A stretch of 64,000 bases of DNA. It comes from Natrinema saccharevitans. GTDB lineage: Archaea; Halobacteriota; Halobacteria; Halobacteriales; Natrialbaceae. Position numbers and translations under genes: made by a program. Within the stretch, counting starts at the first letter, position 1. The number at the start of each line of letters is the position of its first letter. This document shows positions 36,840-45,719 of this stretch, one piece after another. Location of the stretch: contig NZ_LWLN01000001.1 of NCBI RefSeq assembly GCF_001953745.1, forward strand, positions 1,736,001 through 1,800,000, in the 5' to 3' direction. The notes under the pieces are model-generated. The model ran no database searches. It saw only the letters and a program-made list of their open reading frames with translations, and was not told the origin of the DNA.

Positions 36840-37565
36840 CTACGCGTCGTCGATCGTCTCGAGGTAGTCGCTCAGTTCGCGGACGATCGACGGCTCGAAC
36901 GTCCAGAACCCGGCGTACTCGTCCGGATCGCGTTCTTCGGCGATCAGGGCACCGCAATGCCTTCCGTCCTCGCCGCCGTCGAAGACGACGAACCAGAACG
37001 CGCCGAGTTCGCCGCCGGTCCCGGTGACGACCGAGACGCCCTCGAGCGGGGTCGACCACTCTCCCGCCAGAAACGCCGTCACGTCGATCGACTTGCAGGC
37101 ACCGAATCGCTCGTACACCGCCGCCTGAGTCCGAAGCGCCGCCGGTCGCTGGAAGCCCGCGTACAGCCGGCCGGCACCGGCCCGCCACGCCCGCTCTTCG
37201 ATCTCGCGGGAGGTCGCGAGCAACTGGCCGCGGGTCGCGGACGCGAACAGCGTGTTCTCGAGGAAGTCGAACAGGTGAGCGGGGTCGGGTTCGGCGTCGA
37301 CCAACTCCCACGGTGGGTGGGCCGTCGGTGAGAGGATCGCCTCGAACCCCTCGAGTCCCAGCGCGCCCCGAAACGCGCCGTCGGCGTCTCGGACGATCAC
37401 GAAGCCGGCCCCGTCGAGCAGTCCCAGTGGACGACGCGTTACGTCGACGGTCCGCGTTTCGAACCCCCGACGGAGCGCCGTCACGACCGACTCGTCGTCG
37501 CTGTGTATCTCGAGGGTCTTGTGCCGTCGATCAACCGCCTCGAAGGCGTCTCGGAGCGATCGCAT
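36840..37565 (-). CDS. DICT sensory domain protein
   Basis: 241 residues from the ATG at 37565. The C-terminal two-thirds match the haloarchaeal DICT-type sensory domain: ATSREIEERAWRAGAGRLYAGFQR, VYERFGACKSIDVTAFLAGEW and AFWFVVFDGGED. DICT domains usually accompany signalling or HTH proteins. The upstream HTH gene overlaps it by 4 nt, so the pair probably works together. Confidence 0.75.
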   Translation of the reverse strand: MRSLRDAFEAVDRRHKTLEIHSDDESVVTALRRGFETRTVDVTRRPLGLLDGAGFVIVRDADGAFRGALGLEGFEAILSPTAHPPWELVDAEPDPAHLFDFLENTLFASATRGQLLATSREIEERAWRAGAGRLYAGFQRPAALRTQAAVYERFGACKSIDVTAFLAGEWSTPLEGVSVVTGTGGELGAFWFVVFDGGEDGRHCGALIAEERDPDEYAGFWTFEPSIVRELSDYLETIDDA

Positions 37566-37570
37566 CGCGG

Positions 37571-37933
37571 TCACTCGACGGCCCGCAGGCAGTCGAGGAT
37601 CGACTCCGGAATCGCCGTCTCGGTGACGTCGCCGGATTTCCGCTCGAACGCGAGCAGTTCCATGTCCTCGAGTCGCGGCAGCGTCTCGTGGTAGAGCCGG
37701 ACTCTGATCCGGTCGCGGTCGGCCGGCGACGCGATCGTCCCCTCATCGCTGGCGGTCACGCCGGCGACCACGTCCGCGAGTTCCTCGAGCGTTGGCTGTG
37801 GCTGCTGGTGGCAGTAGACGATCGTTGCTCGAGCGATCGGGGACGCGAGCAGGCGAAACACCTCATCGACCGACAGTCCGTCCACGGCCGAACTGAGCGC
37901 GTTCGCCTCGAGTTCGGTGCGATCGTCTCTCAT
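37571..37933 (-). CDS. Haloarchaeal DUF7344-type winged-helix protein
   Basis: 120 residues from the ATG at 37933 (MRDDRTELEANALS). The HTH region DEVFRLLASPIARATIVYCHQ, LEELADVVAGV and RVRLYHETLPRLEDMELLAFERKSGDV has the pattern of the family that accompanies DICT or bacterio-opsin-activator genes. Its stop overlaps the DICT gene start (37571-37574), indicating translational coupling. Confidence 0.78.
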   Translation of the reverse strand: MRDDRTELEANALSSAVDGLSVDEVFRLLASPIARATIVYCHQQPQPTLEELADVVAGVTASDEGTIASPADRDRIRVRLYHETLPRLEDMELLAFERKSGDVTETAIPESILDCLRAVE

Positions 37934-38141
37934 TGGTCGTCGTATGATAACAAGTAACAAATAGTTGTCCCCGTCGAAATCAGGCCCCTCCTACTCGGGG
38001 ACGGTCGTCGCCGCGTCAACTCGGCGACGACTGCCGGATCGTGGGCGGCAATTTCGCCGACGAATCTCGCCGAGGCTCTCAGTCCCTGCGACCCGCAGCT
38101 GCTTTCCCATGTTTTAATCGGGTCGTCCCCTCACGATACGT

Positions 38142-38630
38142 ATGGAACGGCTCACGCCGCGAGTGCGGGTCGTCTGGCTGGCCCTCGCGCTGGTTCGGGC
38201 CGCGATCTTCGGTGGGATCGTCGTCGGTGCAGCGATCGGGCTCACCCGGACCGATCTCTGGGCGAGTGCGCCGGAGGTCCTCGTGCCGGCCGCCGTCGCA
38301 GTCGCCGTCGTTCTCGCCGTCCTCCGGGTCGTCGTCGCCTGGCTCCGCTACGGCGTCTGGCGGTTCGAACTCCGGGACGACGACCTCTACATCGAGCGCG
38401 GCGTCTTTACGCGCGTCAGGACCGTCGTCCCCTACGTCCGGGTCCAACACGTCGACTCCCGCCGCTCCCCGCTCGAGCGGACGACCGGGCTCGCGACGGT
38501 CGTGGTGTACACGGCCGGCTCCCGGAGTTCGGACGTCACGATCCCCGGGTTGACGCCAGCCCGTGCGGACTCGCTCCAGGAGTCGCTTCGGGGGCTCGCG
38601 ATCGAGAGCGAGGGTGAAGACGCCGTATGA
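38142..38630 (+). CDS. PH-domain (bPH2) membrane protein, YdbS-like, pair 2 small subunit
   Basis: 162-residue paralogue of the 31209 gene: two N-terminal hydrophobic helices, then WRFELRDDDLYIERGVFTRVRTVVPYVRVQHVD and VVVYTAGSRSSDVTIPGLTPARA. The last residues (ESEGEDAV) are identical to the paralogue's end. It overlaps the next gene by 4 nt (ATGA), a tighter coupling than in pair 1. Confidence 0.85.
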   Translation: MERLTPRVRVVWLALALVRAAIFGGIVVGAAIGLTRTDLWASAPEVLVPAAVAVAVVLAVLRVVVAWLRYGVWRFELRDDDLYIERGVFTRVRTVVPYVRVQHVDSRRSPLERTTGLATVVVYTAGSRSSDVTIPGLTPARADSLQESLRGLAIESEGEDAV

Positions 38631-40195
38631 GATCGCTGCATCCCGCGTCGATCGCCGTCCGCTCGCTGTCGCGGAGTATCAACACCGGCTTCCTGTTTTT
38701 CGTCGTCGGGGTGGTCGTCTCGCCCGGCGGAAACGGGATGGATCTGCTGTCGATATTCGGCCTCGTCGCGATCGGGATCGTCGCCGGGATCGTCTACGAG
38801 TTCGCCTACTACCAGCGGTTCCGGTACGATCTGACCGACGACACGTTCGACGTCACTTCCGGCGTTCTCGCGCGTCGGGACCGCGAACTCCCGCTCGGTC
38901 GAGTCCAGAACGTCGACATCAGACAGAACGTCCTCGGTCGCGTCCTCGGTATCGCCGCCGTCCACATCGAGACCGCCGGCGGCGGCCAAACCGAAGTCAG
39001 CCTCGAGTACGTCGCCGAAGACGAGGCTCACCGGCTCAGGCGACAACTCCGGAGCGGGGCGAGCAGGGACGACCCGGACGACGACGATCTCGAGGCGGGC
39101 GACCGAACTACGGCGGCCGACCCCGGCCCCGCGGACGACGAACTCCTGTTCGAGATCCGACCACGAGAACTCGTGATCCTGAGCGTCTTTACCATCGACC
39201 CCGGGGCGAGTCTACTCGGCGGTATCGCGCTGTCCTTTGCCAGCGGGTTCGATCCCGCGACGCTGCTACCCGGGGATCGCATCGGCTGGCTGCCGGGCCC
39301 CGAAACGGGCCTGTTCGCCCTCGCGTGGGGCCTCTTCCTGTTCCTACTTGCCGCCTGGGTCGTCAGCGCGGTGCTTACGTTCACCCGGTACTACGGGTTC
39401 CGGCTCACCCGCGCCGGCGACGAACTCTACTACGAGCGCGGGCTCTTGCAGCGCTACAGCGGGACGATCCCGCTCGAGAAGGTCCAGACGCTGACGATCT
39501 CTCGGTCGGTCCCCTTCCGTTGGTTCGGCTACGCCGCCCTCAGCGTCGAGACGGCCGGCTACGCGCCCGGCCAGTCCGACTCCCGAGGGACCGAGTCCGC
39601 GATTCCGCTGGCCGACGCCGACCGGGTGGCCGCACTCGCACGCGCGATCGAACCCTTCGGTCCGGTCGCCCTCGAGTCGCCGCCTCGCCGTGCGCGCGAG
39701 CGGTACGCGGTCCGGTACCTGCTCGTCGTCGCCGCCGGCGTCGGGATCGCGGCGCTGGTGGCCCGATACACGGGAGTCCTCGGTCGGTGGTACCTGCTGG
39801 CCGCACTCGCCGTCCTCGTCCCGCCTGCCGCCCACCTGAAGTGGTCCAGTCGGGGCTACCAGGTCGACGACCGGTACTTCCTCACCCGGACCGGCTTCTG
39901 GCGGCGCACCACGAAGGTCGTCCCCTACTACCGGGTCCAGGCCGTCCTCCACCAGGCGACGATCTTCCAGCGCCGCCGGTCCCTCGCCAGCGTCACCGCC
40001 GACACCGCGAGTTCGGCCTCGCTGCTTGGCCGGGCCGCGACCGCCCACGACATCGACGCCGAACGGGGCCTCGAGTTACAGGCCGACCTCGAGGAACGGC
40101 TCCAGGAGCGACTGCGGGCACGCAAGCGCCAGCGGACCGTCGGGCAGTGGTTCCGGGAGGCCGACGACGGGGACTCGAGCGACGAAGACAGTTAG
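38627..40195 (+). CDS. PH-domain (bPH2) membrane protein, YdbT-like, pair 2 large subunit
   Basis: 522-residue paralogue of the 31672 gene with the same three-repeat plan: RYDLTDDTFDVTSGVLARRDRELPLGRVQNVDI, then YYERGLLQRYSGTIPLEKVQTL, then RTGFWRRTTKVVPYYRVQAV. An acidic linker follows repeat 1. The two pairs are about 5 kb apart in the same orientation, so local duplication is likely, though the linkers have diverged. Confidence 0.85.
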   Translation: MRSLHPASIAVRSLSRSINTGFLFFVVGVVVSPGGNGMDLLSIFGLVAIGIVAGIVYEFAYYQRFRYDLTDDTFDVTSGVLARRDRELPLGRVQNVDIRQNVLGRVLGIAAVHIETAGGGQTEVSLEYVAEDEAHRLRRQLRSGASRDDPDDDDLEAGDRTTAADPGPADDELLFEIRPRELVILSVFTIDPGASLLGGIALSFASGFDPATLLPGDRIGWLPGPETGLFALAWGLFLFLLAAWVVSAVLTFTRYYGFRLTRAGDELYYERGLLQRYSGTIPLEKVQTLTISRSVPFRWFGYAALSVETAGYAPGQSDSRGTESAIPLADADRVAALARAIEPFGPVALESPPRRARERYAVRYLLVVAAGVGIAALVARYTGVLGRWYLLAALAVLVPPAAHLKWSSRGYQVDDRYFLTRTGFWRRTTKVVPYYRVQAVLHQATIFQRRRSLASVTADTASSASLLGRAATAHDIDAERGLELQADLEERLQERLRARKRQRTVGQWFREADDGDSSDEDS

Positions 40196-40508
40196 CGCGT
40201 CTGCAACCGGAGGATGACGAGTTTCGACATCCGATCGCGTGGGCGGGGAAATCGATATTTCACTCGGACTGCTCCGCACAGGAGTTGAGACTGGCTGTCT
40301 CAATGCATTCGGCTTCGATTGATCCGATACATTTGCGAGGGACTGCATGAAATGAAACTGCCGGTCGATGATTCCCGTTATTCGATTCAACTCACTCGAG
40401 GAGGGAGCACTGATGACCTCTTTGACGACGTCGAAAAACTCCAGATGAATTATCGTCCGCGACACGTCGGCCGAGACGACGTCAAAACACGTTCAAACGA
40501 ATCGTAGC
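40196..40508. other. Intergenic region, no supported gene
   Basis: A 62-codon frame at 40319-40507 (MIRYICEGLHEMKLP) is the only ORF with lower-GC, native-like codons, but it matches no family I know and has no clear promoter. The base composition drops here, marking the left edge of the accessory island. Confidence 0.4.
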
Positions 40509-41069
40509 TTAGCAACCACACCCACAGTCCGATTCGTCGCTGCCCGCCCCTTCGAAGAATTCCCGGACGTTCGACGAAAGCTGATAGGCTCGGCTCTCGC
40601 GTGATTCACTGGATTGCATCCCATTCGGCGCAATAGCTTGCACTAACGACTCGACAAGGAGTCCGACAGGTGCCGTCGAGTATTCCTCACCGCGGTACTG
40701 CCAGAGGCGACAATCGACATCACCCTCACACTCACAGAGGCCTCCACACGATTCGCAGGTATTTTCAATATAGTCGGGCTGGATGTCCCGGCCATTGATA
40801 CGGATCGTCGGTGACACGGCGAGTTGCGTCGCTTCAGCAGCCTCTAGCGTCGAGACGTGGATATCCCTGACAGTAATCCCGACAGCTAGCGCATCGAGAA
40901 TTGGTTCGATCCGCTCAAGCGCCGCTTCGAGTGCATCTTCAGTCCCCATACATCGGTCGCAGGATTCGTTGTCCAGATAGAGGAAATCGACGGTAACCGT
41001 CCGTCGTGTGTACTCTTCGGTTGCTGGCTGAATAATCGATACCGTCTTGCTGTCTGTGTGGTCGTCCAT
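40509..41069 (-). CDS. DUF2703-type cysteine-rich thioredoxin-fold protein
   Basis: 186 residues. The thioredoxin-like fold opens with VTVDFLYLDNESCDRC (C37, C40) in the position of a CxxC active site. Mid-protein CESCGGLCECEGDVDC adds five cysteines and the C-terminus is CGCGC, so metal or thiol chemistry is likely. A TATA-like TATAAG on the minus strand near 41097-41103 is about 30 nt before the ATG. It is divergent from an HxlR regulator with a Cys-rich tail. Confidence 0.78.
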   Translation of the reverse strand: MDDHTDSKTVSIIQPATEEYTRRTVTVDFLYLDNESCDRCMGTEDALEAALERIEPILDALAVGITVRDIHVSTLEAAEATQLAVSPTIRINGRDIQPDYIENTCESCGGLCECEGDVDCRLWQYRGEEYSTAPVGLLVESLVQAIAPNGMQSSESRESRAYQLSSNVREFFEGAGSDESDCGCGC

Positions 41070-41096
41070 CGCATTTTACTATATGGCTTGCTGGCT

Positions 41097-41178
41097 CTTA
41101 TACTACTCAGTAATTAGACATAAACGTGGTTAGCGTATCGAAACCACCTGGAGTGGGAGAGAGGCCGAACGTATATCT
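41097..41178. promoter_or_regulatory. Divergent promoters of DUF2703 and HxlR genes
   Basis: On the minus strand a GTATAAGAG box is about 30 nt from the DUF2703 start. On the plus strand GTATATCT (about 41171-41178) is about 28 nt from the HxlR ATG at 41204. Both spacings fit leaderless haloarchaeal transcripts. Control of both genes by the HxlR protein is inference. Confidence 0.5.
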
Positions 41179-41203
41179 CGCTATAGCGGCTGATACTACG
41201 GTA

Positions 41204-41614
41204 ATGAGCGAGCGCGAGCAGTGGCAGGCAAAATGGCACGGATTACAGGACATTCTCGGGCCGAAGTGGACGCTGCACATCCTTCGTCTCCTGTCAGAAG
41301 GGCCTCAGGGGTTCAACGCGATTCAACGCGAACTTGACGGCTTGACCGCACCGATGCTATCTCAGCGGCTCAAAGAGCTTCGGTGTCACGGCCTCGTCGA
41401 GCGGGTAGTCGCAGATACGACCCCTCCGACGACGACGTACTCACTGACCGAGCAGGGAACTGAAATCGCTACTCAACTTCGAGAACTGGAGTCGCTCGTC
41501 GAGTTACACGATCACGGAGACGACCCCGAAACCGACGGCTGTTCGCCCACCTCGCAGGAGTGTCGTGACGAAGCACTCACGACCGGATGCGTAACGGCTG
41601 TCGATCGATGTTGA
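41204..41614 (+). CDS. HxlR-family transcriptional regulator with Cys-rich tail
   Basis: 136 residues from the ATG at 41204; the in-frame extension to 41126 lies upstream of the TATA-like box and is excluded. The HxlR winged helix is clear: LGPKWTLHILRLLSEGPQGFNAIQREL, PMLSQRLKELRCHGLVERVV and YSLTEQG. The C-terminal ~30 residues contain four cysteines, an unusual tail that could sense metals or thiol stress. It is divergent from the DUF2703 gene, its likely target. Confidence 0.85.
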   Translation: MSEREQWQAKWHGLQDILGPKWTLHILRLLSEGPQGFNAIQRELDGLTAPMLSQRLKELRCHGLVERVVADTTPPTTTYSLTEQGTEIATQLRELESLVELHDHGDDPETDGCSPTSQECRDEALTTGCVTAVDRC

Positions 41615-42292
41615 ATCCGACGCCAGAGACGTACTTTTTCCAGCGAGAGGTACTCCTCGGCGAGGACCACGGAAAATAATACCCGGATAAACGCCGGAAC
41701 GAAAACTAGTGTCAAATAGAAAATGTACTTTGACGAATCAAAACACCCATATCACATGCATATACCGGCGCATCATGCTAGGTGAGAAAAACTTCAACTC
41801 GGAGCCACCATATTGGCATATATTGAATTATTCGTAGTAGGGTAGCCAGACACTCTCAACTGGTCTCTTCGAGCCATCGATCGTACCAAACTGTCTTCTC
41901 TATCGGTGGCAAGACCGGTATGAGACCGATCGGAACCTCCATCTCGGAAAGAACAAGTGACATCCTTCTCGCCGTAAACGGAGGGTTATCCGAGATCCCT
42001 CAGGCAGCCGGGCTACGCCCGGCGACGGCGAGGCTTCCCTACTGCAGGTAGGATAGTTGCCGGTCTACGATACGACCTGTTCTCTCGTACGAAGCATCCA
42101 ACTCTCGCGGTCGAACAGGTGTACCGATGGCTGTGTCGTACGAAAATCCTCTATTTCCGGGATGATCAGACGACTTTGGCGTCTCGAACCACTTGACCTC
42201 GAGCCGATTCACGACTTGCTTTCTGAAGGATACCGGAGTCGTACGGAGTTCGTTTTCGCCAAGGTACCCACGCTGACAGGGAGCCGAAGTCG
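41615..42292. other. AT-rich intergenic region with paired hairpins; possible mobile-element remnant
   Basis: No convincing gene. GC content is low to 41980. Two adjacent hairpins are present: GCCGGGC-TAC-GCCCGGC near 42008-42024 and TCCCTAC-TGCAG-GTAGGA near 42035-42052, joined by a GACGGCGAGGCT segment. Hairpins of this kind occur at the ends of IS200/IS605 elements, but no transposase remains here. Confidence 0.4.
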
Positions 42293-42922
42293 CTATCGGC
42301 TGGCTTTGAGCCCCACGAACGACCCGTCGCCATAGCCGTCTTCAATCGGCTCGATACCGTCTCCCTCATCGAGCCAGTGGTAGATCGTTTGTACGAACTC
42401 AAAGTCTGTAAACCCGGTCGCTTCGAGCGCCTCGAGGAGTTCTTCGGTCGAGACGAACGTCGCCTCCCTGTAGAACGGATTCTGCTCTTTCTTTTCCTGA
42501 TAGAGCCGACCGACCGGGCTGTCCTTGTCGATGTAGCCGATCACGAGGTGCCCTGACTGCGAGAGGATTCGGTCGGCTTCGGCCAACGTTCTGGGAATGT
42601 CGTCGACGAAGCAAATCGTCGTCACGATCAGCGCAGTGTCGAAGGTATCGTCCGGGAATGGGAGATGCTCACCGACACCTCTGACCACGTTGATTCCCCG
42701 CTCGCGGGCATGTTCCAACATCGCTTCGGCGGGGTCGATCCCGACGTCGATTTCAAGCGGTGCGGCAAACCGCGCGCTCCCGACGCCGATCTCGATTCCG
42801 CGTCCGGTCGCTGGCACGAACCGATCCAACGCAGCCAACTCGGACTGGTAGACGTCGTCGTGTTCGTCGAACCATCCTTCGTATCGGTCAGTGTGGACTT
42901 CGAATGGCTCCGATTTCGGCAT
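42293..42922 (-). CDS. Class I SAM-dependent methyltransferase (UbiE-like)
   Basis: 209 residues from the ATG at 42922 (MPKSEPFEVHTDRYEGWF). The SAM motif I is GIEIGVGSARFAAPL, motif II surrounds GIDPAEAMLEHARERG, and motif III is DTALIVTTICFVDD. It is a typical small-molecule methyltransferase; the substrate is unknown. The frame is intact, unlike its neighbours in the island. Confidence 0.88.
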   Translation of the reverse strand: MPKSEPFEVHTDRYEGWFDEHDDVYQSELAALDRFVPATGRGIEIGVGSARFAAPLEIDVGIDPAEAMLEHARERGINVVRGVGEHLPFPDDTFDTALIVTTICFVDDIPRTLAEADRILSQSGHLVIGYIDKDSPVGRLYQEKKEQNPFYREATFVSTEELLEALEATGFTDFEFVQTIYHWLDEGDGIEPIEDGYGDGSFVGLKASR

Positions 42923-43003
42923 ACGTGAACGTAGTCTGCCAAGCACTACCAACGTTGGGTCCATAGTTCCCAGGCCTCACCGTCCAAACGTCCCGCGGAA
43001 AGG

Positions 43004-43451
43004 TGAACCTGATCGGACTCTCGGTCGCCCGCGCCCACTCCCACATCAAGCGGTCGCAGACGAACTCGACGTGCGAATTGAGATATCCGTCGTCGCCGAC
43101 GAGGGGGACGAAATGGCGACTCGGCTCGGAGTGCTCCACCTCGAGATGGCGTCGCACACTGGCCGGTGGGCCTACGTCGTCGACCCGGACGGCGTGATTC
43201 GACTCGAACTCGAGTATCCCATAGAGATCGGCCAAAACATCGACAAGATCCTCCGGTCGAAGGGGCTCTTCAAGCGTCCGACGAGAGCGATGTGGCTCCC
43301 GGTAGACTGGCCGAACAACGCGAATTTCGACGACCGAGTCCTGCTCGAATCGCCGTCCGATGTCGCGACTGCCGAGAAACGACTCGCACGAATTGGTGAG
43401 AAGAACTACGAGTGGCTGGACTGGTGGTTCCGCCCCAACGGTCTCGAATAA
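43004..43451 (+). pseudogene. Truncated, frameshifted peroxiredoxin (AhpC/Prx6-type)
   Basis: The recognisable stretch begins VNLIGLSVARAHSHIK (peroxiredoxin VKLIGLSVD--HIKW), shifts frame near 43055, and continues ADELDVRIEISVVADEG, YVVDPDGVIRLELEYPIEIGQN and YEWLDWWFRPN. The N-terminal third with the peroxidatic Cys (PVCTTE) is absent. Two lesions make it a pseudogene rather than an error. It lies beside two other decayed redox genes. Confidence 0.8.
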
Positions 43452-43613
43452 CGCAGCGCTCCCCAGGGCGGGTGAACAGTGAGAATAACACCCGCATCAT
43501 TTGCCCTCGCGTGCCATGTACAACGGTGTTCTAATGATACGAGAGTTACTAGTTCCCCGCGGTGATCGGGCCGCTCGAGTCCTCGACGGAATTCGATCGA
43601 GGTATGGACGATA

Positions 43614-44756
43614 ATGAGTACTCGACCCACCCGCATCGTCGTCGGAGGCGGAACCGGCGGCACCGTCGTCGCCAATCGACTCGCTGACAAATTGCGAGGC
43701 GAAATCGACGCTGGAGACGCCGAGGTGACGCTCGTCACCGACAGTCCCGAGCACGTGTACAAGCCAATATTCCTGTACGTGGCGTTCAATCGGAAGGATC
43801 CGGCCGATAGTCGACGTCCCCATCAGGAACTGCTCGATCAGCGTGTAAACCTCCAGACTGATCGCGGTTACCGACATCGAGACCGACGCTCACCAAGTGG
43901 TCTGTGAGGAACGGAACGAACCACTACGCTACGACAAACTCGTCGTCGCAACGGAGCAACACTTGATCCGGAGTCGATCGACGGGCTCGCCGACAACGGC
44001 TACCACTTCTACAGTGCGTCCGGCGCCGAGGCGCTGCGCGAGGAACTCGCCAGCTTCACCGAGGGACACATCGTGTCGAGCACTATCGGGATGCCGCAGA
44101 TGTGTCCAGCGGCGCCGATCGAGTTCGTCTTCATCGCCGACGAGTGGTTTAGAAAACGGGGCTATCGCGAGGATATCGAGATCACGTACACCTATCCGCT
44201 CGAATCCGCACGCGCCAAACAGGCGATCGCTGACTGGGTCACACCCGTATTCGACGACCGTGAGATCAATCTCGAAACGCCGTTCGAAGTCGAATCCGTC
44301 GGCGCGGAGACGGTCACGACGACGGACGACCGGACGCTCGAGCACGACCTCTCCGTCGGAATCCCTCCACACGCCGGCGACGACCTGATCAGCCAATCAG
44401 ACCTCGGGGAGGAGTGGATTGAAGTAGACCAGCACACACTGGAAGTTACCCGAGCCGACGACGTCTACGCGTTGGGAGATGCGACGGACGTCCAAACGAG
44501 TAAAGCCGGCAGTGCCGCTCACTATCAAGCCGGCGTCGTCGCCGACCGACTTGCGAGCGAAGCCCGGGGACACACACCCACAGCCAGGTACGACGGTAAG
44601 ACGCTGTGTTTCGTGGAGGCGGGACTCGAGGAAGCGACGTTCGTCAAATTCGGCTACGGAGAGGAGTCGGTGGTCCGCGAGCCCTCGCAGTTCATCCACT
44701 GGGCGAAGCTGGCGTACAACGAGTCCTATTGGCTGACGGCACGGGGGCTTCTCTGA
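43614..44756 (+). pseudogene. Frameshifted NAD(P)/FAD-dependent oxidoreductase (SQR-like)
   Basis: The first frame (MSTRPTRIVVGGGTGGTVVANRLADKLR) has the FAD-binding GGGTGGT fingerprint. It is lost after about residue 65. Further pieces lie in other frames through about 44080, and from about 44073 one frame runs to the stop: MSSTIGMPQMCPAAPIEFVF, then DDVYALGDATDVQTSKAGS, and ends HWAKLAYNESYWLTARGLL. The CPxAPIEF segment and C-terminus match sulfide:quinone-reductase-like flavoproteins. At least two frame changes are needed. Confidence 0.8.
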
Positions 44757-44765
44757 GGTGATCGA

Positions 44766-45033
44766 ATGACGGACTCGACTCTCACCGGCGACGAGGAAGC
44801 GGACGAGGCCACCGTCGAGGCCATCGAGGAGAACCCCGAGGAGGTCGCTGCGCTTATCTAATGGATCGGATTGTTGAATCAACTCCTCGACACGACGGAG
44901 CTTGAAGCGGCGGCTCTCGACGACCAGATGGTCGAACAACTCGGAGCCACGTCGGCGACGCTCGGAGAGGCCGTCGACGGGATCGCGACCGACGAAACCG
45001 ACCGGAAACTCCATCCCGGGAAGAACGCATGGC
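44766..45033 (+). pseudogene. Interrupted DUF1641 gene
   Basis: The first 31 codons (MTDSTLTGDEEADEATVEAIEENPEEVAALI) end at a stop, and the family sequence resumes in the adjoining frame as WIGLLNQLLDTTELEAAALDD and SATLGEAVDGIATDET, then is cut off. DUF1641 genes typically follow SQR-like flavoprotein genes, as here. Both are broken. Confidence 0.75.
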
Positions 45034-45186
45034 ACGAGACGACTCGAAGAATTTTGGCCTGCGTTCCTCTACTTCGCGTTCGCGTGTCTCCTGTACTCGC
45101 TTTGGCACGCAGTTGATTTGCTGGTGCAGATCCAATTGACTGGTGAATACGAACGCTCTCCAACCGTGTATCTTACCCTTCGTTAG
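45034..45186 (+). pseudogene. Fragment of an unidentified membrane protein
   Basis: An open frame starting inside the DUF1641 remnant reads RLEEFWPAFLYFAFACLLYS then LWHAVDLLVQIQLTGEYERS. It encodes one strong hydrophobic helix with no start codon of its own. It probably marks a deletion junction between DUF1641 and another gene. Confidence 0.35.
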
Positions 45187-45189
45187 ATC

Positions 45190-45719
45190 CATATAGCGGT
45201 ATTCGATTTATACCATTTGAATAATCGTCGTGGTGCCGTCTAACCACCGGTAATACTATTTAATGCACCATGTAGTAATATAAATAAAGTAATATAATAA
45301 GATAGATAGTTGTAATACGCCTTCATAGGAATGCATGGATCGAGATCCGTCCTGACCCGACCAGACGAACGCCCTCTTTCTCGAGACGAAGGGAAACTGG
45401 AAAAACCGAATTCAACTCTCGACTGCCCGCCATATTCGAGACGATAGGGCGAGAAAACGGTTGTCTTTCTCAAAACAACCAACGGTACTTCCAATTAAAA
45501 CGATTCATACACCGATCGCACGACAGCGTTGCGATCAGTGTGTAACTCGTTTCAGCGGCTACTATACGATAGAGAACATCACTCCAGTTGCGATATTTCT
45601 TCGAAGAGCGCTTTCAGGGCCGACCACAGCATCGTGACTACAGTCTCGGTCGATCGATCGTTCGGAGATCGATTTATTTACTCTCGAGTCCGGTTACCTG
45701 ACGTCTATCTTCCGACTAT
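45190..45719. other. AT-rich intergenic region
   Basis: No supported gene. The segment 45190-45320 is the most AT-rich of the window (runs such as TAATATAAATAAAG). It includes palindromic repeat copy 3 at its centre and ends just after the convergent integrase stop. Confidence 0.5.
45497..45566. repeat. Palindromic intergenic repeat, copy 3 (left arm truncated)
   Basis: Read in reverse, it begins TATAGTAGCCGCTGAAACGA and continues with CAACGCTGTCGTGCGATC, matching copy 1 at most positions. The inner arms (AAACGATTCATACACCGATC against GATCAGTGTGTAACTCGTTT) pair, but the distal TAGTAGCC terminus of one arm is missing. It lies in the island, about 37 kb from copies 1 and 2. Confidence 0.7.

Noticed and set aside
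40319-40507. 62-codon ORF starting MIRYICEGL
   Set aside because: No family similarity, no promoter at a suitable distance, and the surrounding region is gene-free in all frames.
45240-45494. 84-codon minus-strand ORF with a Tyr/Leu-rich C-terminus
   Set aside because: It runs through the AT-rich intergenic region, with no start context or similarity. It reads as random sequence.
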